DNA of 31,100 nt, taken from the NCBI GenBank assembly GCA_036513415.1, contig DATBZA010000157.1, forward strand, positions 1-31,100, written 5' to 3'. The position numbers were made by a program, and so were the translations under genes. This DNA is from 40CM-4-68-19 sp036513415. GTDB lineage: Bacteria > Myxococcota > Myxococcia > Myxococcales > 40CM-4-68-19. Numbering within the stretch: the first letter of the stretch is position 1; each line of letters begins with the position of its first letter. The notes beneath the pieces were generated by a model. It had not been told where the DNA came from and searched no databases. It saw only the letters and a program-made list of their open reading frames with translations. Of the stretch, positions 14,582-22,501 are shown piece by piece.

Positions 14582-16438
14582 ATGCGCCGGAGCGGTCGGC
14601 TGGGGTGGGCGTGGATGGGCGTCGGTCTGGCGATCGTCTGTATCGCTTGCAAGGCGTCAGCTCCACCCAGGCCGGCTCCGGCCCGCGCTCCGGAGCAGGC
14701 CCCGCCGCGCAACCCGGCGCCCCCGCTGCCGTCGTTCGCGCCGCAGCCCGCCAATCGCTTGGTGGACGTGAACGGAATCGCGGTGCTGGCGCTCGCCGCG
14801 CCACAGTTCGCCAGCCTCCCCCGCGACCAGCGCCTCGTCGCTCATTTCGCGGCGCGGGCCGCGGCCGCGGGAGACCCGGTCGCCGTCGAGCAAGGCTACC
14901 GCCACAACCTGACGGTCATCCGCTTGCTGCGCGGCATTCTCACCCGGCCTCAGGTCGTGCCCGCTGCGCTGCTGGGGCGCATCCGCGCCTTCGCGCGCCT
15001 CGTCTATCTCAACCACGGGCTCCACGACGCGGAAACGGGGCGGAAGCAGCGACCGGGCTTTACCGCCGCGGAGCTGCGCACGGCCGCGCTTGGCGCCGCC
15101 GCGGCGGGCGCGGATCTGGGGCTCCCCGGCAGGAATTTGGAGTACGCGCTGCGCGCCCTGGATGGTCCGCTGTTCGATCCCCGCGTCGACGCGCAGCGCA
15201 CGGTGCACGGCGCCGACCTGACGGCGAGCGCCGTCAACTTCTACGAGGGCGTCACCTTGCGGGATCTGGAGTCGTTTCCGGAGCGGGCGCCGCTCCAGTC
15301 GCGGCTGGTGAAGCAGGGGGGCGTGGTCTCCGAGCGAATCTATCGCCTGCCGGCCGCCGCGGATGCGCTCGATCGCGCCCTGCCCTGGAGCGCGCCGCCG
15401 CAGCGCGCGGTGTTCGAAGCGCTTTCCGCGTTCTTCCGCTCGGGCGACTCCGCGCCCTTCGAGGCGGCGCAGCATGCGTGGGCCGAGGCGCTCGGGCCCG
15501 TGGACGCCTTCGCGGGCTTCATCGACACCAGCGCCGATCCCCGCGGGCGCAAGGCGCTGTTCAGCGGCGTGGTGGGGATGGCCGACCCCGAACGCACGGC
15601 AGTGCTCGACCGCCTGCGGCTTCGCAACGCGGGCGAAGCGCTCCTCCTCCTCGCGTCCGCTGGAGCTGCGCGGCCGCCGCGGCGTTACGCGCTCACGCTG
15701 GAGACGAAGAGCGCGCTGTTCGCGGCACCGCTCGAGGCAGCCGCGCAGCTCCGCGGCGAATCGCTCATCTCGGCGCTCGGCGAGCCGGCCTTCGCCGGCG
15801 AATTGCTGCGCTGCGCATCCGCGTTGCGGTTCGCGCAGCTGGCGTTGCGGGAGCTGTCCAGGGCCCGGGTCGAGCTCTCCGCAGTGCTCGAGGAAGCGCT
15901 CGCGCAGACGAACGCACACGTGCTCGTGGAGACCACGCCCGAGCTCCTGCCTGACCCCGGCTGTCGGGAGCTGTGGCCCCGGTTCGTCGCCACCGAGTGG
16001 CTCGCCTCGGCGGCGTCGGCAGGGGACGCCGACCGCATCGAGGACGACGTCCAACGCGCGATCCAGCTGCAGATCTGGTGGTTCACGGGGAAGGGCGCGC
16101 TGGTGGAGCGGCACATCGGCGGCGTCAGGTACCTGAGCGTTCCCGACACCGGGCGCTTCCGCTCCGCGGCGCAGGAGTTGCTCGCGCTCCTGGGCCAGAT
16201 CCAGTCGGCTGGCGACGCGGCGCGATGGCGCGAGTTGCTCGAGCGCCATGCCAGCCGGGTGGACCCGCAGTGGCGCGACGACGTGGTCGCGCGGCTGCAA
16301 GGCCTCCCACGGCGCGTGGCCGTGCTGCCGCCGCGCCTCGATGCGGTGCTCGACGCGGCCGGAAACGTGGTGGACGCGCAGGCGGTCCCGGTGCCGGACC
16401 TCGACGAGCAGTTGCTGCGGGACTGGGCCACCTATTGA
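14582..16438 (+). CDS. Probable lipoprotein resembling dipeptidyl-peptidase III (M49), zinc motif absent
   Basis: The 618-aa protein has a signal-like N-terminus (GWAWMGVGLAIVCIAC, Cys23) and a Pro/Ala-rich tether (about residues 26-58). This suggests an outer- or inner-membrane lipoprotein, though the lipobox is imperfect. The body recalls bacterial M49 peptidases: VAHFAARAAAAGDPVAVEQ, YRHNL at 106-110, VYLNHGLHD at 141-149 with PGFTAAEL after it. The C-terminal pattern is ELLALLGQIQSAGD, then a valine/arginine helix, then VLPPRLDAVLDAAGNVVDA. No HExxGH zinc motif exists; LALRELSRAR lies roughly where it would be expected. M49 assignment is from memory of the family pattern and is tentative. 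ATG 14582 has GGAG 6 nt upstream. Confidence 0.6.
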   Translation: MRRSGRLGWAWMGVGLAIVCIACKASAPPRPAPARAPEQAPPRNPAPPLPSFAPQPANRLVDVNGIAVLALAAPQFASLPRDQRLVAHFAARAAAAGDPVAVEQGYRHNLTVIRLLRGILTRPQVVPAALLGRIRAFARLVYLNHGLHDAETGRKQRPGFTAAELRTAALGAAAAGADLGLPGRNLEYALRALDGPLFDPRVDAQRTVHGADLTASAVNFYEGVTLRDLESFPERAPLQSRLVKQGGVVSERIYRLPAAADALDRALPWSAPPQRAVFEALSAFFRSGDSAPFEAAQHAWAEALGPVDAFAGFIDTSADPRGRKALFSGVVGMADPERTAVLDRLRLRNAGEALLLLASAGAARPPRRYALTLETKSALFAAPLEAAAQLRGESLISALGEPAFAGELLRCASALRFAQLALRELSRARVELSAVLEEALAQTNAHVLVETTPELLPDPGCRELWPRFVATEWLASAASAGDADRIEDDVQRAIQLQIWWFTGKGALVERHIGGVRYLSVPDTGRFRSAAQELLALLGQIQSAGDAARWRELLERHASRVDPQWRDDVVARLQGLPRRVAVLPPRLDAVLDAAGNVVDAQAVPVPDLDEQLLRDWATY

Positions 16439-17202
16439 GAGTTGTAGCGGACGAGCGCGACGGTGATGTTGTCGGCGCCGCCGTTCTCGTTGGCCTCGTC
16501 GACCAGCCGCTGACAGGCCCTTTGCAGCTCCGGTTCCTGGGCGAGGATCTCCGCGATGCGCTCGTCGGGCACCATCCCGGTGAGGCCGTCGCAGCATACC
16601 AGGCAGACGTCGCCAGGCTCGAGCTCCCAGGCGGAGACGTCCACCTCGGTCTGGTCCGCCATCCCCAGCGCGCGGGTGATCACGTTCTTGTGCTGGAAGT
16701 TCTCGGCCTCGTCCTGCGAAAGGCGACCCGTCCGGAGCAGCTCGTTCAACAGCGAGTGATCGCTGGTGGTCGGGTGGAGCTCTCCGCGGCGCCACACGTA
16801 CCCGCGCGAGTCCCCCACCCAGCCGAACCACGCCTTCTTCTCGCGGACCAGGCAGCCGACGAACGTGGTGCCCATGCCCCGCTTTCCCGCCGCCTTGGCG
16901 CCGACCTCGCTCGCCTCCCGGATGCGCTGGTTCGCCCACTGTGCCGCGACGGAGAGGAGGTTGGTGCCCTCGTCCTTGCTCCGATCGTAGCGGAACGGCC
17001 AGGTCGCCTGCATGTCGCCGGCGATCTCGAAGAACCGCTTCACTGTCTCGATCCCGATCCCGGAAGCGACCTCGCCGGCCTCGTGTCCGCCCATCCCGTC
17101 GCACACGACCGCCACGTTGTGCTCGGGGAGCACGAGCAGCGCGTCTTCGTTGTGATCGCGCTTGCGGCCGACGTCGGTCGCGCCAGCGAACTCGAATCCC
17201 AT
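16432..17202 (-). CDS. PP2C-type serine/threonine phosphatase (PrpC/Stp family)
   Basis: This 256-aa enzyme has the complete bacterial PPM set: RDHNED at 15-20, DGMGGH at 35-40, GMGTTFVG, GDSRGYVWR, DHSLLNELLRTG, CDGLTGMV and ENGGADNITVALV. These supply the aspartates that hold two or three Mn/Mg ions. Such phosphatases oppose Hanks-type Ser/Thr kinases, but no kinase gene is present in this window, so its partner must be elsewhere. The protein is soluble. The gene overlaps the convergent M49-like gene by 7 nt. A TACACT box lies 7 nt before its ATG. Confidence 0.94.
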   Translation of the reverse strand: MGFEFAGATDVGRKRDHNEDALLVLPEHNVAVVCDGMGGHEAGEVASGIGIETVKRFFEIAGDMQATWPFRYDRSKDEGTNLLSVAAQWANQRIREASEVGAKAAGKRGMGTTFVGCLVREKKAWFGWVGDSRGYVWRRGELHPTTSDHSLLNELLRTGRLSQDEAENFQHKNVITRALGMADQTEVDVSAWELEPGDVCLVCCDGLTGMVPDERIAEILAQEPELQRACQRLVDEANENGGADNITVALVRYNSQ

Positions 17203-17209
17203 GGCCGCG

Positions 17210-17215
17210 AGTGTA
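17210..17215 (-). promoter_or_regulatory. TACACT -10-like box of the PP2C gene
   Basis: Read on the minus strand, GCTACACTCGCGG ends 2 nt before ATG 17202, with TACACT 7 nt from the start. The same 13 bp occur before the aminotransferase start near 25694. No Shine-Dalgarno is present, so a leaderless transcript is likely. Confidence 0.4.
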
Positions 17216-17263
17216 GCCGATCACCCGGGTCTCGGAGGCAACCCTCGCGCCGAGTCTGCCGCG

Positions 17264-17292
17264 TTGCGCCAATTCTTTGGGGTTCCTACATT
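17264..17292 (+). promoter_or_regulatory. Candidate promoter for the 17318-20313 operon
   Basis: TTGCGC (17264-17269) and TACATT (17287-17292) are separated by 17 bp, followed by a 25-nt stretch with GAGGAGGG ahead of GTG 17318. The hexamers match consensus at three and four positions. In contrast to several neighbours, this gene has a normal leader and a strong Shine-Dalgarno. Confidence 0.4.
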
Positions 17293-17317
17293 TTTGCCCA
17301 CACGAGGAGGGTCCGCG

Positions 17318-17800
17318 GTGTCCAAGCAGACAGGCAAGGGAAGCCGCCACCACCGGCGCGCCTCCGCGATCGAGCGCAAGGCGACGCAGCACCAGGACTT
17401 CGTCGGACAGGCGGACGTCGAGCGCGCGGAAGCGGAGTTCCGCAAACACGACCGGCTGCAGGCGGAGGAGAACCGGGAAGTCGTGCGTGAAATGGCGGCG
17501 CAGATCGAGAAGGCCGCCGGCGTGAAGGGCGACGGCGCCTTGGGGCCCGAGTTCCCGCTGCGAGTCCCTCGATCCATCGAGGATGCGAAAGAGATGGTTC
17601 GCGACCTGCCCGCTGCCCTGCGCGACAAGGCCCGCGAGCGGCTCGGCAGGCTTCCGGAGCCCGCGAAGAAGGCGCTGCGCGCGGCCGAGACGGCAGCGAT
17701 CATTCTCCTGATCCCGGTCCGCCTCGGCCTCGGGATCGCCCGCGAGGTGGTCCGCTTGCCCTTCGCGCTGCTGCGGGGCCTGCTCCACCAGGAGGCGTGA
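17318..17800 (+). CDS. Unknown basic, membrane-anchored protein
   Basis: The 160-aa protein begins with a very basic stretch (KQTGKGSRHHRRASAIERK). It continues as a charged helix likely to form a coiled coil (ERAEAEFRKHDRLQAEENREVVREMAAQIEK, about residues 35-65). Near the C-terminus is a hydrophobic segment (AAIILLIPVRLGLGIAREVVRLPFALL, about 127-153), probably a single membrane-associated helix. I do not recognise a family. GTG 17318 is fixed by GAGGAGGG about 7 nt upstream. Its stop touches the next gene's start, so it heads an operon with the phosphatase-superfamily gene. Confidence 0.75.
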   Translation: MSKQTGKGSRHHRRASAIERKATQHQDFVGQADVERAEAEFRKHDRLQAEENREVVREMAAQIEKAAGVKGDGALGPEFPLRVPRSIEDAKEMVRDLPAALRDKARERLGRLPEPAKKALRAAETAAIILLIPVRLGLGIAREVVRLPFALLRGLLHQEA

Positions 17801-19558
17801 GTGCTGGAGGGCGCACGCTCGCGGTTCGTCCAGGGACTCGTGCGCCATCTCCTCCGGCCGGTCGCCGGAGGCGGGCGCCAGGCGCGGGCACCTCTGCCCT
17901 CCGGACGGCGCATGCTGTTGCTCCACCTCGACGGCGTCGGCCGGGCCCAGCTCGAGCACGCGCTGGAGCACGGATATGCGCCGACGCTGCGGGCGATGCT
18001 CGAGCGGGGTCCGTATCGTCTCTCTCCGTGCAGGTCCGGCGCGCCCACCAGCACGCCGGCGTTCCAGGCCGGGCTGCTGTACGGGGTCGGCCACGACATC
18101 CCCGGCTACACCTGGTTCGACAAGCGGCGCGGCAGCGAGGTCCGGATGGATCGCGGTGAGGACGCGCGCCTGCTCGAGGAGGAGCTGGCGCGCAGCGGCA
18201 ATCCGCTGCTCCGGGGCGGCTCCGTGTACTGCTCGATCTTCTCGGGCGGGGCGCTCTCGCGGCGGTGGGCGCTCTCCGGCTGGAACGAGGAGCTGTGCGC
18301 GGAGGATTTCGGAATGGAGGAGCTCTCGCGCGCCCCCCTGTTGCCACAGGCGCGCGACGTCGCTGCCGCGGCCATGGTGCACAGCGCGACCGCCGGGCGC
18401 ATCGCCAGCGCGCTCGGGCTGGACGTGGCGTCCGGGGTGGTGGAGACCGCGCGCTGGGTGCGGCACGTGGGATCGCTCCAACACGAGCCGAAGTTCCTCT
18501 TCCATCGCGTGCTGACGGAGTGCCTGTTCGCGGAGTTCGCCGCGAACTCGTGCGTCATCGATATCGCTCGCGGCATTCCCATCGTCTACGCCTGCTTCAT
18601 CGGCTACGACGAGTACGCGCACCGCCGCGGTCCCTTTTCGCGGATGGCCCTGCTCAAGCTCTGGGAGCTGGACCGGATGCTGGGGCGGATCTTCGCGGCC
18701 GCCGCCGCGCTGCCCGAGCTGAACTACGAGATCTATCTCTTCAGCGATCATGGACAGGTGGCGACGCGGCCTGCGGAGCTCGTCCTGGGCGAGTCGATCG
18801 GCGAGCACCTGCTCGCGGACGGTCGCACGGCCGGATCGGAGACCGTGGCGTTCGGTGGCGCCGGCGGAGGGGAAGCCGCTGCGGTAGCAGCCCGGGCGCG
18901 CTGGCTCCGGCGCGTCTCCGCGGCGCTGCCCGGCGCGCTCGGCAAGGCCACCCTGGCCTGGGCCCGCCATGTCGCCAAGGGCCTCGACGCCGCCCATCCC
19001 ACTCGCGCCGACGGCCCGCTGCTGGTGGTCCCTGCCGGAGACATCGCGCACGTGTATTCGACCTGCGTCGTCTCGCCGCTGCGAGAGTCCGAGATCCGCG
19101 CGCGCCACCCCGGGCTATTGGAGCGTTGCGCGCGATCGCCCGCGGTGGGCTTCACGCTCTTGCGCGGCGACAAGGGCCCCCTTGCGCTCCGCGGAGATCG
19201 CCGGCTCGATCTGGATCGCGCGCAGGACGCGCTGGCGATGGCGCACGAAGTCGGCCATCCGCTGGCGGCGGTCTATGCCCGGGATCTGTTGGCGATGCGC
19301 AGCGCCGGCGACGTGGTCCTGCTGGGCACCGCCGCCCCCTGCGGCGGGACCGTCGCCTTCCCCTTCGAGTTCGGCTCGCACGGCGGCCTCGCCCCCGGAC
19401 AGCTCGACACCTTCATGATCCATCCCCAGGAGCTGGGCGAAGGCGCGTTCGCCTCCGTCGTGCGCCCCCAGGACCTGCACCGCTTCTTCCTCGAGCGCAG
19501 CGGACGTCTTTCCCGCGAGCTGCCGGAGCCGAGGGAAGAAGCTACGTGCGCCTCGTAA
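17801..19558 (+). CDS. Alkaline phosphatase superfamily (type I phosphodiesterase-like) enzyme
   Basis: A 585-aa protein with the metal-site layout of the alkaline phosphatase/nucleotide pyrophosphatase superfamily. LLLHLDGVG (first metal Asp, D44) comes first, then the nucleophile region APTSTPAFQAGLLYG (Thr/Ser at 83-85), GYDEYAHRRG (Asp/His ligands), FSDHGQ (Asp-His pair) and GSHGG towards the end. Members hydrolyse phosphate mono- or diesters, including lipid head groups and sulfates; the substrate here is unknown. No signal peptide is obvious. GTG 17801 starts immediately after the preceding stop, and the last 13 nt overlap the EEP-family gene, so the two products are probably made together. 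The middle (about 340-400) is an insert rich in Ala and Gly. Confidence 0.85.
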   Translation: MLEGARSRFVQGLVRHLLRPVAGGGRQARAPLPSGRRMLLLHLDGVGRAQLEHALEHGYAPTLRAMLERGPYRLSPCRSGAPTSTPAFQAGLLYGVGHDIPGYTWFDKRRGSEVRMDRGEDARLLEEELARSGNPLLRGGSVYCSIFSGGALSRRWALSGWNEELCAEDFGMEELSRAPLLPQARDVAAAAMVHSATAGRIASALGLDVASGVVETARWVRHVGSLQHEPKFLFHRVLTECLFAEFAANSCVIDIARGIPIVYACFIGYDEYAHRRGPFSRMALLKLWELDRMLGRIFAAAAALPELNYEIYLFSDHGQVATRPAELVLGESIGEHLLADGRTAGSETVAFGGAGGGEAAAVAARARWLRRVSAALPGALGKATLAWARHVAKGLDAAHPTRADGPLLVVPAGDIAHVYSTCVVSPLRESEIRARHPGLLERCARSPAVGFTLLRGDKGPLALRGDRRLDLDRAQDALAMAHEVGHPLAAVYARDLLAMRSAGDVVLLGTAAPCGGTVAFPFEFGSHGGLAPGQLDTFMIHPQELGEGAFASVVRPQDLHRFFLERSGRLSRELPEPREEATCAS

Positions 19559-20313
19559 CCTGGAACATCCACGGCGGGCTCGGCAGGGACGGCCGCCGCG
19601 ATCTCGGCCGCATCGCGGCGCTGCTCGAGGACATGAGGTCCGACGTCGCGGCGTTGCAGGAGGTCGGGGACGCGCACCGCGGGAATCTGGAAAGGGAGCT
19701 CGCGGACCAGGCGTCCTGGCTCGGGCGCAGGCTCGGCTGGTTCGTCGCCTACGGGCCCAACCTCGTGCTTCGGGGGCAGCCGTACGGAAATGCGGTTCTT
19801 TCCCGCTTTCCCATCGCCCACGCGCAGAACTACGACCTCTCGGTGCCCGCTCGGGAGCCGCGCGGCTGCCTGCGGGCAGACCTATCCCTGCCCGGAGGCA
19901 GGAGCCTCCACCTCTTCGACCTGCACCTCGGGCTCTCCGGGGGGGAGCGCCGGAAACAGGCAGCGATGCTGTTCTCGGCGGACCTGCTGCGGGACACCGC
20001 GCTCGCGGCGCCGCTGGTGCTCTGCGGCGATTTCAACATGTGGTCGCCTCTTCCCGGCCCCATCCTCAGGCTCTTGCGCACCGGCCTGCGCGACGCGGCC
20101 GTCGTCTCGCGTTCGCGGCGCGCAACCTACCCCTCGGCGCTTCCGCTCCTCCGGCTCGACCGGGCCTACGTGGACGACGGCGTCGACGTCCTCGGCTGTG
20201 GAGTCGTCAACGATCCCCGTACGCGCGCAGCGAGCGACCACCTGCCGCTCTGGGTGGAGCTCGAGCCGAGGGGGTCCGCGCAGCCCCTAGCCGTGGGCAA
20301 GGCCGGTGCCTAG
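19546..20313 (+). CDS. Endonuclease/exonuclease/phosphatase (EEP) family hydrolase
   Basis: The 255-aa protein has every EEP catalytic element in order: TWNIHG at 5-10, LQEV near 38, the Tyr/Asn region YGNAVLSRFPI, FDLHLG, GDFNMW and SDHLPLWVEL at the C-terminus. Family members cleave phosphodiesters in DNA, RNA, phosphoinositides or sphingomyelin. The short length and the overlap with a phosphatase-superfamily gene favour a small-molecule or lipid substrate over a DNA-repair role, but this is inference. GTG 19546 follows AGGGAAG; no export signal is seen. The start codon lies inside the upstream gene, indicating coupled translation. Confidence 0.88.
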   Translation: MRLVTWNIHGGLGRDGRRDLGRIAALLEDMRSDVAALQEVGDAHRGNLERELADQASWLGRRLGWFVAYGPNLVLRGQPYGNAVLSRFPIAHAQNYDLSVPAREPRGCLRADLSLPGGRSLHLFDLHLGLSGGERRKQAAMLFSADLLRDTALAAPLVLCGDFNMWSPLPGPILRLLRTGLRDAAVVSRSRRATYPSALPLLRLDRAYVDDGVDVLGCGVVNDPRTRAASDHLPLWVELEPRGSAQPLAVGKAGA

Positions 20314-20338
20314 GTTGGCGATTCGGAGGGACCCCCAC

Positions 20339-20557
20339 ATGGCAACCGAACAGCAAGGCCCGAATGGACACGGCGCAGCCGCGCGGATCCTCGGCAGTTT
20401 CAACCCGGAAGATGCCCAGCAAATGCTGGAGCAGGGCCGCGAGGCCGTGGACCAGGCATTGAACACCGCCGCGGAGTTCATCCGGGAGCGTCCGATCGCG
20501 TGCCTCGCAGGAGCGCTCGCCATCGGGTACCTGATCGGCAAGATCGCTTCCCGTTAA
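20339..20557 (+). CDS. DUF883/YqjD-like small membrane-anchored protein
   Basis: This 72-aa protein has a polar N-terminus, an amphipathic helix (EDAQQMLEQGREAVDQALNTAAEFI) and a C-terminal hydrophobic anchor preceded by RERP (IACLAGALAIGYLIGKIASR). This 'RxxP - single helix - GxxxG - basic end' form is that of ElaB/YqjD/DUF883 proteins, which tether ribosomes or other partners to the inner membrane in E. coli. GGAGGG lies about 8 nt before ATG 20339. Two more small membrane proteins follow. Confidence 0.75.
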   Translation: MATEQQGPNGHGAAARILGSFNPEDAQQMLEQGREAVDQALNTAAEFIRERPIACLAGALAIGYLIGKIASR

Positions 20558-20567
20558 GGAGACCGCA

Positions 20568-20906
20568 GTGGCCATCAACTCGGAATGCGAAGAGGGCGCG
20601 ATGGATCACGCTCGGCGCATGGCGGAAGAGGCGCGTGCCTTGAAGGAGGCGATCGCGAGCCAGGCAGATAGCCTGACCCGCGCGATCGATCTGCGGGGCC
20701 GCGTGCAGCGCAATCCGATCGGGATGGCGTTGGCTGCCCTCGGCGTCGGATACGTGCTCGGTGGCGGTCTGTTCTCGCCGCTCACGGGCCGTGTGGTGCG
20801 CATCGGCATCCGCCTGGCCTTGATCCCCCTGGTGAAGAGCCAGCTCTCCAACATCGTGGGGAGCATGGACGCAGGCGAGCAGGCAAGCGGACAGCCGAGG
20901 TTCTAG
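20568..20906 (+). CDS. Small membrane protein of the same operon (DUF883-like pattern)
   Basis: The 112-aa protein starts at GTG 20568 behind a perfect AAGGAG at 6 nt. It has a helical N-terminal half (DHARRMAEEARALKEAIASQADSLTRAIDLR). RVQRNPIGMALAALGVGYVLGGGLF is a membrane span that repeats the 'R-x-x-P-hydrophobic-G' pattern of the preceding protein. A second hydrophobic segment follows (VVRIGIRLALIPLVKSQLSNIV). It may be a YqjE/YqjK-type partner; the family is not certain. The gap to the previous gene is 10 bp. Confidence 0.72.
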   Translation: MAINSECEEGAMDHARRMAEEARALKEAIASQADSLTRAIDLRGRVQRNPIGMALAALGVGYVLGGGLFSPLTGRVVRIGIRLALIPLVKSQLSNIVGSMDAGEQASGQPRF

Positions 20907-20913
20907 CGTGGGG

Positions 20914-20940
20914 GAAACCCTCAAGCATTCCGGGGGTTTC
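20914..20940 (+). terminator. Imperfect hairpin after the 112-aa gene
   Basis: GAAACCC (20914-20920) and GGGTTTC (20934-20940) are exact inverted repeats with a 13-nt loop, 8 nt beyond the stop codon. There is no T-run, so it may limit read-through to the YtxH-like gene or stabilise the upstream mRNA. Confidence 0.3.
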
Positions 20941-21008
20941 ATGAGCAGATTGCGACCGGAACAGTTCAGGTGATGCGCGGCCGCGGGAGGCCGCCTTTGG
21001 AGGCCACC

Positions 21009-21308
21009 ATGGTGAAGGACATCCGCAAGCAGGGGCTCAAGGCCCTGAAGTACCTGCAGGACATCGACAAGGACGACGTGCTCGAGGCGATCGGGCTGGA
21101 ACAGCGCAGCAGCGCATGGGCCAGCGCGCTCGGAACGATCGGGATCTTCGCGCTGGGGTGCCTGGTCGGCGCCGGGATCGGTCTCGCGTTCGCTCCCAAG
21201 AGCGGCGAGGACTTCCGCAGCGAGCTCGGGGACCGGGTGCGCCGCAAGGCCGACGAGCTGGGCGTGAACCAGGACGTGATGAACCGGTCGCAGATGCCGG
21301 TCACGTAG
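21009..21308 (+). CDS. YtxH-like small membrane protein
   Basis: The 99-aa protein begins with a basic amphipathic helix (KDIRKQGLKALKYLQDIDKDDVLEAIGLEQ), then a Gly-rich membrane span (ALGTIGIFALGCLVGAGIGLAFAPKSGED). It ends with a charged helix (FRSELGDRVRRKADELGVNQDVM). The span followed by 'AFAPKSGEDxRxxL' is the YtxH signature (compare LLAPKSGKETR). YtxH proteins appear in general-stress operons. ATG 21009 is preferred because GGAGG lies 5 nt before it. With the two preceding genes it makes a trio of single-span proteins. Confidence 0.8.
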   Translation: MVKDIRKQGLKALKYLQDIDKDDVLEAIGLEQRSSAWASALGTIGIFALGCLVGAGIGLAFAPKSGEDFRSELGDRVRRKADELGVNQDVMNRSQMPVT

Positions 21309-21327
21309 TCCCGGCGCCACCAGCCAA

Positions 21328-21346
21328 CTCAGGGGCCAGGCCTGAG
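21328..21346. terminator. Hairpin between convergent YtxH-like and EngB genes
   Basis: CTCAGG and CCTGAG form a 6-bp stem around a 7-nt loop, in the 76 bp between two converging stops. No T-run on either strand, so termination is only suggested by position. Confidence 0.3.
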
Positions 21347-21384
21347 CGAGATCATTCGGCAGTTCTGTGGGCTCCAGGCGCGGC

Positions 21385-22020
21385 TCAGGCCGGGCTGGGG
21401 CCCGCGGTCTTTCCGGCGGTGACGAGCTCCCGCCACAGATCATCGACGCCGAAGTGCTCGCGGGCCGAGAAGCCGACGACCTTCGGCACCGCCAGTTGGC
21501 CCGCGATCCGGTCCAGCTGCTGGTTGCGCCGGTTGCGCGCTAGCTTGTCGAGTTTGGTGGCCGCGACCACCACCCGGTGCTCCAGCGCCTCGCCCCAGCG
21601 CACCATCTCGATGTCGCTCGGTTGGGCGCCCAGCTCGCCGTCCACCAGCACGACCAGGGCTTCGAGCGTCTCGCGCCCCGTCAGGTATTCCTCGATCATC
21701 GGCCGCCAGGTCTCGCGCTCCTCGCGGGAGCCGGCGGCGTATCCGTAACCCGGCAGGTCGGCGAAGACGACGTGGTGCTCCTCGCCCCGTCCCCCGGACC
21801 GGGACTTCTCCGCCGCGCGCACGTCGAAGAAATTGATCAAGCGCGTGCGGCCAGGCGTGCGCGAGACGCGGGCCAGCGATTTGCGCGCCGCGAGCGCGTT
21901 CAAGGCGGACGATTTGCCCACGTTGCTGCGGCCGCAGAACGCCAGCTCGGGCGGTCCGGGCGGAGGCCAACCCCGCGCGTCCGTCGCGGACTTCAGGAAC
22001 TCTGCGGCGAGGACGATCAC
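21385..22020 (-). CDS. engB: EngB/YsxC ribosome-biogenesis GTPase
   Basis: This 211-aa GTPase assists 50S subunit assembly. All G motifs are present: GRSNVGKS (30-37), TPGRT (G2), DLPGYG (near 88-93), TKLDK (G4) and SAREHFG (G5). Length fits the family (about 195-215 aa). A short insert, RAAEKSRSGGRGEEHH, sits between G2 and G3. The GTG at 22020 overlaps the cytochrome gene's stop by 4 nt (GTGA), so EngB translation is probably coupled to a secreted cytochrome, an odd pairing for an essential GTPase. No own Shine-Dalgarno is needed in this arrangement. Confidence 0.93.
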   Translation of the reverse strand: MIVLAAEFLKSATDARGWPPPGPPELAFCGRSNVGKSSALNALAARKSLARVSRTPGRTRLINFFDVRAAEKSRSGGRGEEHHVVFADLPGYGYAAGSREERETWRPMIEEYLTGRETLEALVVLVDGELGAQPSDIEMVRWGEALEHRVVVAATKLDKLARNRRNQQLDRIAGQLAVPKVVGFSAREHFGVDDLWRELVTAGKTAGPSPA

Positions 22021-22490
22021 TTTTCCTTGAGCAGCAGGGACACTTTCGGTTTTCGCGCTGCCCGGTCCGCCGTCCAGTGGTCGATCCGCTGCATCGCTTC
22101 CTTGGGATCGAACGGCTTGAGCGAAGGCGACTGACCGCCGTGACAGGCCATGCAGCTCTGCGGCGTGGGATCGATCAGTCCGAACAGGCGCGAGAGGTCC
22201 TTGTCGCGCATCACCACCGCCGGCTGGTAGAAGCGGCCGCCGCCGTGGCAGGTCTCGCAGGAGACGCCCTGGACGTCGGCCTGCCCGGAGCGCTGCTCGT
22301 CTCGCGAGTGGCATTGCAGGCAGAGCGGCTTGCGCTGCTCGGGCGTGAGGGCCTGCGCGGCCCGGGCGTGCGGGCCCGCCGCCCAGATTCGGTAGGCCTC
22401 TGCGTGGCAGGCGCGACAAGAGGCGGGACCGACGAGATCCGAGGCGAAAGCGGCCGGGGCGAGGAGCAGGAACAGGGCGAGACGCTTCAT
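22017..22490 (-). CDS. Exported tetraheme c-type cytochrome
   Basis: The 157-aa protein has a cleavable-type signal (MKRLALFLLLAPAAFASD) and four CxxCH heme-binding motifs: CRACH (25-29), CLQCH (57-61), CETCH (78-82) and CMACH (113-117). The order and the sequence SCRACHAEAYRIWAAGPHARAAQAL recall the cytochrome c554/perihydroxylamine-type multiheme family, whose members shuttle electrons in the periplasm. Extra histidines (H41, H61 region) could be distal ligands. The basic C-terminus (KPKVSLLLKEK) has no anchor. No oxidoreductase gene is adjacent, so its electron partner is unknown. Confidence 0.92.
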   Translation of the reverse strand: MKRLALFLLLAPAAFASDLVGPASCRACHAEAYRIWAAGPHARAAQALTPEQRKPLCLQCHSRDEQRSGQADVQGVSCETCHGGGRFYQPAVVMRDKDLSRLFGLIDPTPQSCMACHGGQSPSLKPFDPKEAMQRIDHWTADRAARKPKVSLLLKEK

Positions 22491-22501
22491 GCAGGGCCCG
22501 C

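Noticed and set aside
14657..19108. 1483-codon open frame on the minus strand
   Set aside because: It runs antisense through the M49-like and phosphatase-superfamily genes and in another frame through the PP2C gene. Its composition (Arg, Gly, Ala, Glu runs) is the shadow expected in GC-rich DNA.
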